Of a stretch of 64,000 nt of DNA, positions 57,501 to 64,000 are shown one piece after another; position 1 is the stretch's first letter; every line of letters starts with the position of its first letter. The position numbers were made by a program, and so were the translations under genes. The stretch spans positions 3,537,154 to 3,601,153 of the forward strand of contig NC_052407.1 in the NCBI RefSeq assembly GCF_009389715.1, written 5' to 3'. The notes under the pieces are model-generated. The model searched no databases, was not told the DNA's origin, and saw only the letters and a program-made list of their open reading frames with translations. Origin of the DNA: Phoenix dactylifera (Eukaryota > Streptophyta > Magnoliopsida > Arecales > Arecaceae).

Positions 57501-60500
57501 CGGCCGTGGACCGGTACCGGAACGGATAAAAAACCGGTATTTCCCGGTTTTTTATCCGTACCGGCCGGTACGGGTGCGTACCGGCCGGTTCGGGCCCGTA
57601 CCGGCCGGTTCGGAGCCCGTACCGGCCTCGTACCGGTGCGAACCGGCCGGTTCGCACCGGTACGATTTTTTTTTTTTTAGAACCACAACGCCGCGCGCTG
57701 TGGTTTTTGAAACCACCGCGTACCGGCCGGTACGGGACCGGTACCAGCCGGTACGTACCGGACCGGACCGGTACCGTACCGGTCCGGCCGGCCACCGGTA
57801 CGCCGACCGGTACCGGTACGGCGGACCTTGATGTAACTGTTAAAAGAATTATTCCCTTTAATCCTGAAATCAACTATTGTTTTGTGAATAAAAAAGTTTT
57901 CCTAGAAATACATATCCAATTTCTAATTTAGGCCTCTGAATTTGCCTAGAACTATTGTTCAATGTTTTTGCAGGTCATAAAAGTGCTTTCAATGCTGTCT
58001 GCCTTCATCATAATGGTTCACTTATCCATGAATTGCAGATTTCCACTTAAGACATCAACATGTATAAGACATCAACATGTACCTTTGTAGCAAGAATCTT
58101 CTATTTAAGGTGGCGTGTCTACCTTTGAATCTCCTTGAAAACTCATCCCTGCACTCGCATCATAAAGTGTTCTCTTATTAAAAATTTTAGGAGACCCACT
58201 TCCCCGTACCTGGACTTGAGACTGGGATGTCATAAAAAAATAATTCACCATTTTCAGTGTGATTGGTGCAGAATTCAGTAGGATTAAACTAAGAATCCCT
58301 GTTTTAAATCATGAGAATGCTAGATCACAGCTATATGAAAGGAGTAAAAATTGATCTTACGTAGATCAGAATGATTATGAACTCAATGCATATCTGTGTG
58401 GTCACTTAAACCATAAGTGTGCAGAACCATTACCGGCATAAGAAAAGTACGACCGAGATGGTGTTGCCATGAGAATTAGCTCTTGATGAGGTCACTTGAT
58501 GGCGAAGATATGAATTAGTTGCATTGCTGGACTAAGTCATATGTGTCATGTGATATTCTTAAATCTTGGTATAAGGTTACATTAAGAGTTCTGCAACATA
58601 ATGTTCCCTTATGTGTCATAAAATTTTCCTTGTTGCTACTTTCACAATGCTTTTTTTTTTGGTTGGGGGGGGGGGGGGGGGTAGGAATATGTTGTCAATT
58701 AGAATAAGCTGTGACTCTCTCTAGGACCATTTCGCATCAGAAAAGGCTTGACTAGTATGCAACTTCAAAATTTTTTTGGCAAAAATTGAGGATTTATATG
58801 GCACTTCATAGCACCTTCATTTCTATTTATTTGTTTTCTTATTTTTGAGTGAACTAGTGCATGTATTTGAAGTTCAGAATGCCCTAACTTTCTTTACACA
58901 ATCTTTCTCTGGATCTACCAGTGGAGCTTTCAAGGGTGGGCATGATGTTGTTATTGAGAAAGATTTGGAGCATCTATTGCATCTTTTGGATGGTAAGGCG
59001 GGAGATGCAGTATGGCAAAATCAGATGGAACGCACCACACCAAACATGATATACCAAGCTTGGCGCCATGAACCTGAGGTAAAATATGAAGTTTTAATGC
59101 TTTGAACAATTACTGCAACAGAATGGTTTCAATAACTATATTGCTTCTGAGAACATACTGTGTCTCTAATATTTTTGTGTTTCCTAGGATTTGTTTCAAA
59201 TGCATGCATGCATGTGTGCTTTTGTCTTTCCTGCATTATGTTGCTGATGTATCTTTTCCTTTACTATTTTGAAATGTTTTCTTCATTAGTCTATTTTATT
59301 TTCCTCGTTTGGACAGAATTTTTGGAGTTTATTGTTTCTTCCTCCACTCATTTAAAAAAATGCTATGAAGTTCCTTTGCTTCATTTCTTTCTCACATAGT
59401 TTTGTGCTTTTGACCACATCTTAACCACTGGTATAATTCATCAATAAATTCAAGATTCTGATGTTCTTTTTTGTTCATCAGGTGGGCCCCATAATTTATC
59501 GCAGCAGAACTGTATTTGAGGATGCAACTCCTGAATTGGTCAGAGATTTCTTCTGGGATGATGATTTTCGACTTAAATGGGATCCCATGCTCGTGTACTT
59601 TAAAACTTTGGAGGAATTCCCTGAGAGTGGAACAATGATTGTTCACTGGATAAAAAAGGTTTTCAACAAGCATCACTCATGCAAATGTTGATTCTCAAAC
59701 TTATAATTGCTCATAATAAAAGTTTGACTTGATTGCTTATCTGTCACCTCCAGTTCCCATTCTTCTGCAGTGATCGAGAATACATAATTGGTCGACGCAT
59801 ATGGGAGTCTGAAAAGACTTATTATTGTTTGACAAAGGTATTGTATGACAAGTTTCTAGATTAGTTGTGGTCATATCTTCTGTTTAATGATTATTTTGCT
59901 ATCAAACTAGACCATGCTCAATCCTCTTTGTATATTTATCCATTTTTTAATTTGTGTTGCTTGTATGCTACTATATCTATGTTTTCTTCTTTAAAAAGAT
60001 TTTGTAAGGGATAGGGTTTTCTTGGTAGAAAATAATGGATCCGTATTTCATTTTCATCAATGTTCTAGCATTAAGGGCATCTCTTTCCATGTATCTGGGT
60101 AGAATAGCTGCACATCACAGATTACAAAATTCAAGACTCTCCAGCTCGGCTCTTTTTCCATTTTATTTAACTTTGTCTGTAAAGTAATATTTTTGTACTA
60201 CATGGACTGAATTGTGCCAATCATGCACGCTTCATGTTTTGCACAACATTGGGCAAACATTGTTTGAAAAATGTCCAATATCTGCCAAATAAAATCACAT
60301 TAAATCTTTCTCTACACTGCAATGAAGAAGGAAATACTAACAAGATGGAATGGCCAAATGGACCATCAGACCTTTCTGATTATTTGTCATCTTGGCCTTA
60401 GTTATAAGACTGTAGTATAGCATTAGGGGTATAAACAAGTTCAACAAGCTGGGCTCTGCTCAAGCTCGGCGCGACATTATAAACGGTCTGCTCGATAGCG

Positions 60501-62179
60501 GCTTAAGTCTAGTTGAGAAAGCCCAACTCAAGCTCGGTTAGTGTATACTCAAGTCAGCTTAAGCTCGAAAAGCAAATCGAGCAAAGCTTGAGCTGACTCA
60601 GCTCATTTAAGCTTCAGGAAAAAGTGGTAGGGTGAGAAGGTTCTACCTGACTAGGTGTTGCTTTCATGGTGGCAGTTGCTGTTAAAGCCTTTGGAGTGTG
60701 TGATGCTTTTCATGCTCAATGAGGTTGTGGATCTCCAGGCAACCGAATCAATGGTTGTTGTGAGGATGCAGCAGCAGAGAAAAGAGGAGGGAGATCTGGA
60801 GGAGACTTTAGATCAATAGTGAAGGAATTTAGATCAACAGTGAAGGAATTTAGTCCACTGAGGTTTTGTTCGGCGCATATGTTATATGACAGATGCATTT
60901 GTAGTTTTAGAAAGGTCTGCGAGAGCTGCCACTAACTTGTCTTACTGGCATCTGAAATCCAGCAGTTATAATCATCCTTACACCTTAATGTTGATGTGAA
61001 TAGCAGCCCATCCATGCATACTTTTTACCATCTTTCGAACTTGGCATGGTAAATTTAGGATGAGGATGATTGTCGTTTATTGCATTCATCATCTTTAGTT
61101 TGAGATATATATTGTTGCTGTTATCTGGCAGTGTTTACACCATCTGGTATTTGTACGTTGTATCCTAATCGCCGGTGTTGTTTCTCTAATTAATTTATCA
61201 CATTTTATTCTACAGAATGTTCCTTACCCAGCTTTACGCAAGAACGAAAAACCAAGGCGTGTGGAACTGTATTTCTCAAGTTGGCGCATCAGAGCAGGTA
61301 CATATCATATATACTTTATCGAAGTATTTCAAGAATCCTGACCAACCTAAATTAATTTTGTGTTTCCTATTGAATCAAATATTTCCATGGGATGCTACTA
61401 GGACTATATTGTAGACCAACAAATAAGATTTAACTGAACTCTTCACCATTATCCCGTGCTAGTTATGTTTGAAATTTACTTCCCAAATAGTGAGCTATTA
61501 TAGACTTTTGTTGGAAACCGTGACTTGAAATGAGTTATGCCAAAAGCCTTTTGTACTGATCACAGATTTCCAATCATCCAGCAGCTGAAATCTCATGTCA
61601 TCATTTGGATGGATAATTCTGATCACCACGGGTTTCTTTCCATTTCATGTTTGGATTCTATAATCAACTATTTTATTGCAAGTATCACGGTGGATCTTAT
61701 AATATTCTTAATATATCTTTTTTATTTTCATTCACATGGATGCAGTGGAGTCGCGAAGACAAGACGCGCAACTTTCTGCATGTGAAGTAACTCTTATTCA
61801 TTACGAGGACATGGGCATTCCGAAGGATGTAGCTAAGGTTGGTGTTCGTCATGGAATGTGGGGAGCTGTTAAGAAACTTCAATCTGGTATGAGAGCGTAT
61901 CAAGTAATGAGAAAAACAGATGTAACCCTGTCCAGGAGTGCACTAATGGCACGCGTCACCACGAAGATTCCAGTTGATGGAAGCATCGGACTCTTGGACT
62001 CAGAACCGTCCCATGAATCAGAAACAGGTAACAATGATGATGTTATTGAGGTACATCACGGAATTGACTGGAAATGGGTTGTTATTGGTGGAACGGTGGC
62101 CGTTGTCTGTGGGCTTCAGACCGGTCTTATTGGTAAGGCTCTGTTATTTGGAGCTGCAAGGAGGCTTGCAAGGAAGTGA
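54514..62179 (+). CDS. START-domain membrane protein, CP5-like, six exons
   Basis: Exons 54514-54899, 58922-59078, 59482-59658, 59754-59837, 61216-61297 and 61746-62179. All introns are GT/AG, all phases agree, and the total is 439 aa. Residues about 21-47 (TLIDILLCAVPIWVAVMIGL) form an N-terminal membrane segment, followed by a Ser/Asp-rich linker. Residues about 140-345 form a START/polyketide-cyclase-like lipid-binding domain (VVIEKDLEHLLHLLDGKAGD, FWDDDFRLKWDPMLVYFKTL, DREYIIGRRIWESEKTYYCL, VELYFSSWRIRAVESRRQDA, CEVTLIHYEDMGIPKDVAKV). A C-terminal membrane segment follows (WVVIGGTVAVVCGLQTGLIG). This matches the plant CP5 type (Arabidopsis At1g64720 and relatives), thought to bind or move lipids at membranes. 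The ligand is unknown. Intron 1 is 4.0 kb and holds the TACCGG repeat; intron 4 holds a MITE. Confidence 0.93.
57455..57830. repeat. Palindromic TACCGG-rich repeat inside intron 1
   Basis: About 375 bp of GC-rich sequence in AT-rich intron DNA, built from GTACCGGCCGGTACGG-type words that are their own complements. It includes a perfect 38-bp palindrome at 57628-57665, a hairpin GGATAAAAAACCGG / CCGGTTTTTTATCC at about 57524-57559, and a hairpin AACCACA...TGTGGTT at about 57681-57707. All frames read Arg/Pro/Tyr/Val repeats. A related shorter copy is at 9090-9215. Confidence 0.93.
60423..60620. mobile_element. hAT-like MITE rich in AGCTCG words (intron 4)
   Basis: Starts TAGGGGTATAAACAAGTTCA, like the TAGGGGTGTAAACGAGCC ends of widespread plant hAT-type MITEs, and continues with CAAGCTCGG, CGAGCAAAGCTTGAGCTGAC and CTCAGCTCATTTAAGCTTC, which fold on themselves. 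The right end near 60620 is degenerate. It lies inside intron 4 of the START gene. Confidence 0.55.
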
Positions 62180-63329
62180 GAGTGACCTTCCGTCCGGAAT
62201 GTGTTTTGAGGGACCAATCTCTGATTCCTATTTAAATACGGGAATGTTATAAATGACGGTAAAGCTGCTTAAATATGATATTTTATATTCAGGATTATAG
62301 CTTTGTGTTGCACTGGTTTGTATGATATTCTCATCTTAATTTATGATAGTATATACCTAATAGTCTGCTAAGTCTGCTTGATATGCATACTGAAACTGAC
62401 CCATGTCTGTGGTAGTGTCATGGCTGGTTATAAGCTTTAACTGAACCAGGAATAAGGTACGTAATTGAGGAAAAAGGTATGTAGTTTATGTTGGTGAGGT
62501 TTATCTTTAGGTCTTATCATTTTGAAGAGCTAAAAAGTTATTCTAGATTGAAGCAAAAATTTCAGTATATCTTAGAGAATATTAACAATCATTGGGAAAA
62601 TGTAAATTACTGCAGGAAAGGTAATTTAGAAAATCTACCAATTGCGGCACGTCTCTATGAAGACTTCACATCTTTTACTTCTCATATGCATGCTTTAAAA
62701 CACTTGTTTCAACTCAAAATATGACACCTATGAAGCTTTTGGTCCTGGAGGAATCACTTGCAGATATCAAATTGTAACCACGCCCTACCATGCAGAAAAC
62801 ATAGAAAATTAATTAGAGCAGCTCAAGCGAGTATCATGTTGGACTGCAATACCTGCTGCCAAGTTTCATCAAAACATTGATGGGGAGACATACCTTCATG
62901 CTTGGGGCTTACATGATGATATGTAAATAAATTATGCTGATAAATTCAGGTTTTCAGTTCATATGAATCTTCATGAGAGTGAGAAATGCAGCAAATTAAG
63001 TTCCAAAGTCTAACGGCAAGAGCTCATCCCTCTAAATAAAATAAAGGGCTGCTTTGCCTCCTTTTTCACCCAAAAAACAAAAAACAATTTGCAAGAGTAT
63101 GCGTTGCATTTGATCCATCATCGGCTTTTAAAGCATTGTCTGACATATTCAATGACACTGGTTTAATTTGATAACAGCTCCTGATAAACTGTTCTTAATT
63201 AATTGCAACTAATCATTCGATAACATTGTTCTTCCACCAACGAGACCAAACTAGAGAAACAATTAATTAGGCGCATACTCCAAGGTGGTTTAGTTCTAAC
63301 TCCAATTTAGACTCTTCTCCTCCCCCCAG
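62180..63329. other. Convergent intergenic region
   Basis: Separates the plus-strand START gene from the minus-strand glycosyltransferase, so it holds both 3' ends. No other gene; the frame at 62488-62724 has no domain. No single poly(A) signal stands out. Confidence 0.5.
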
Positions 63330-64000
63330 TCAAAACTGCGAGGCACTACGATCCTTGGCCTTTGCATTCAGATACCCCACAAGCTCATTTAGGCTCTGAT
63401 CAGAACTCCCACCCTCACGCAATGCCTTCTTGGCCAAATCCCTCAATCTCCTCGAATTCCTTCTAATCTCCTCACTCTTTTCCCCATGCATCACCTCCCT
63501 TATGCACCTCTCGACCTCATCCCTAAGAAAGATCCTCTTCTCCCCTGCTCTCACCCTCCTGCCAACCCTCCACATATCCTCCACGTACTTGGCATTCGTC
63601 GGCTGGTCGGTCCAAAGCGGCATCGCAACCACCGGCACCCCGAAGCTCAGCGTTTCCAGCGTCGAGTTCCAGCCGCAGTGCGTCGCAAAGCATCCCACGG
63701 CCTCATGGCCCAAGACAGCAAGCTGCGGGCTCCACTTCACGAGGAGTCCCTTCTCCGGTGGCTCTTCAATGAATTCGCGAGGGAGGTTCTTCCTGTCAGG
63801 GCCCTTCACCACCCACAGGAAGTACTCGTCGCTCGCCTTGAGGCCAGATGCCAATTCCTCCATCTGCTCGACTCCTAAGGATGCAAAGCTGCCGAAGGAG
63901 ACGTAGACCACGGAGCCAGGTGGCTTCGCATCGAGCCACTTCATGCAGCTATCCTTCTCAGCTTCAAAGGTGCTCATGCCGTAGGTGTCGCTTCCGTCGT
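63330..64000 (-). CDS. UDP-glycosyltransferase, UGT74-like, C-terminal part (5' end off window)
   Basis: The minus-strand frame enters from the right edge (DGSDTYGMSTFEAEKDSCMK) and stops at 63330, giving about 222 residues, close to half of a usual 450-480-aa enzyme. It has CMKWLDAKPPGSVVYVSFGS and then the complete 44-residue PSPG sugar-donor box at 63734-63603, from WSPQLAVLGHEAVGCFATHC to PLWTDQ. The box keeps the HCGWNSTLE core and the final Gln typical of UDP-glucose users. The DTYG...CMKWLD lead-in and PREFIEE context resemble family 74 (small acids such as salicylate or IBA in known members). Acceptor and exact subgroup cannot be told. No frame damage is seen. Confidence 0.92.
   Translation of the reverse strand, partial: DGSDTYGMSTFEAEKDSCMKWLDAKPPGSVVYVSFGSFASLGVEQMEELASGLKASDEYFLWVVKGPDRKNLPREFIEEPPEKGLLVKWSPQLAVLGHEAVGCFATHCGWNSTLETLSFGVPVVAMPLWTDQPTNAKYVEDMWRVGRRVRAGEKRIFLRDEVERCIREVMHGEKSEEIRRNSRRLRDLAKKALREGGSSDQSLNELVGYLNAKAKDRSASQF

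Noticed and set aside
57295-57931. Frames of 75-192 aa rich in PVRTGRYRPV
   Set aside because: Translations of the palindromic TACCGG repeat, open on both strands at once, inside an intron of the START gene.

Overview
The window is nuclear DNA of a flowering plant, most likely a monocot. The reasons are AT-rich introns and intergenic DNA with GC-rich first exons, AAACCCTAG-type telo-boxes, plant-only gene families (FAR1/FHY3-related, DRM methyltransferase, KIB1-4-type F-box, CP5-type START protein, UDP-glycosyltransferase) and plant transposons. Scattered palindromic TACCGG-rich repeats are, to my recollection, common in palms and bananas. That assignment is inference; no organelle, bacterial or rRNA sequence was seen.

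Layout. 1-4.5 kb: a FAR1-RELATED SEQUENCE pseudogene followed at once by a decayed DRM-type DNA methyltransferase. 4.5-9 kb: no clear gene. 9.2-13 kb, minus strand: an intact four-exon saposin-B protein gene (115 aa) and, downstream of it, a broken partial copy. 13.6-20.2 kb: LINE 3' ends on both strands, a tRNA-derived SINE, an F-box/DUF295 pseudogene and AT hairpins. 20.6-30.5 kb: one possible plastid-targeted first exon, two weak candidate exons, a 77-bp triplication and a 2.1-kb 5'-truncated LINE. 30.8-44.75 kb: a compound Mutator-like element (MULE). It carries a plant-mobile-domain/Ulp1-protease gene on the plus strand and a nearly whole MURA transposase on the minus strand. Between them lie two oppositely oriented GTCGAC-rich arrays that bracket a transposon-protein ORF and a 2.6-kb minisatellite with a ~790-bp higher-order period. 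44.8-50.5 kb: a CACTA-like end, a purine tract, a second long LINE, an LTR fossil and another LINE 3' end. 50.5-51.5 kb: a GC-rich island with a 75-aa secreted peptide gene resembling the CTNIP/SCREW phytocytokines. 54.5-62.2 kb: a complete six-exon CP5-like START-domain gene whose splice phases all agree. 63.3-64 kb: the 3' part of a UGT74-like glycosyltransferase running off the right edge.

The apparently functional host genes (saposin, peptide, START protein, glycosyltransferase) are unrelated neighbours, not a cluster. The peptide and the glycosyltransferase could both serve defence or hormone biology, but nothing here links them. The least explained structure is the bracketed repeat module at 35.5-41.5 kb inside the MULE.
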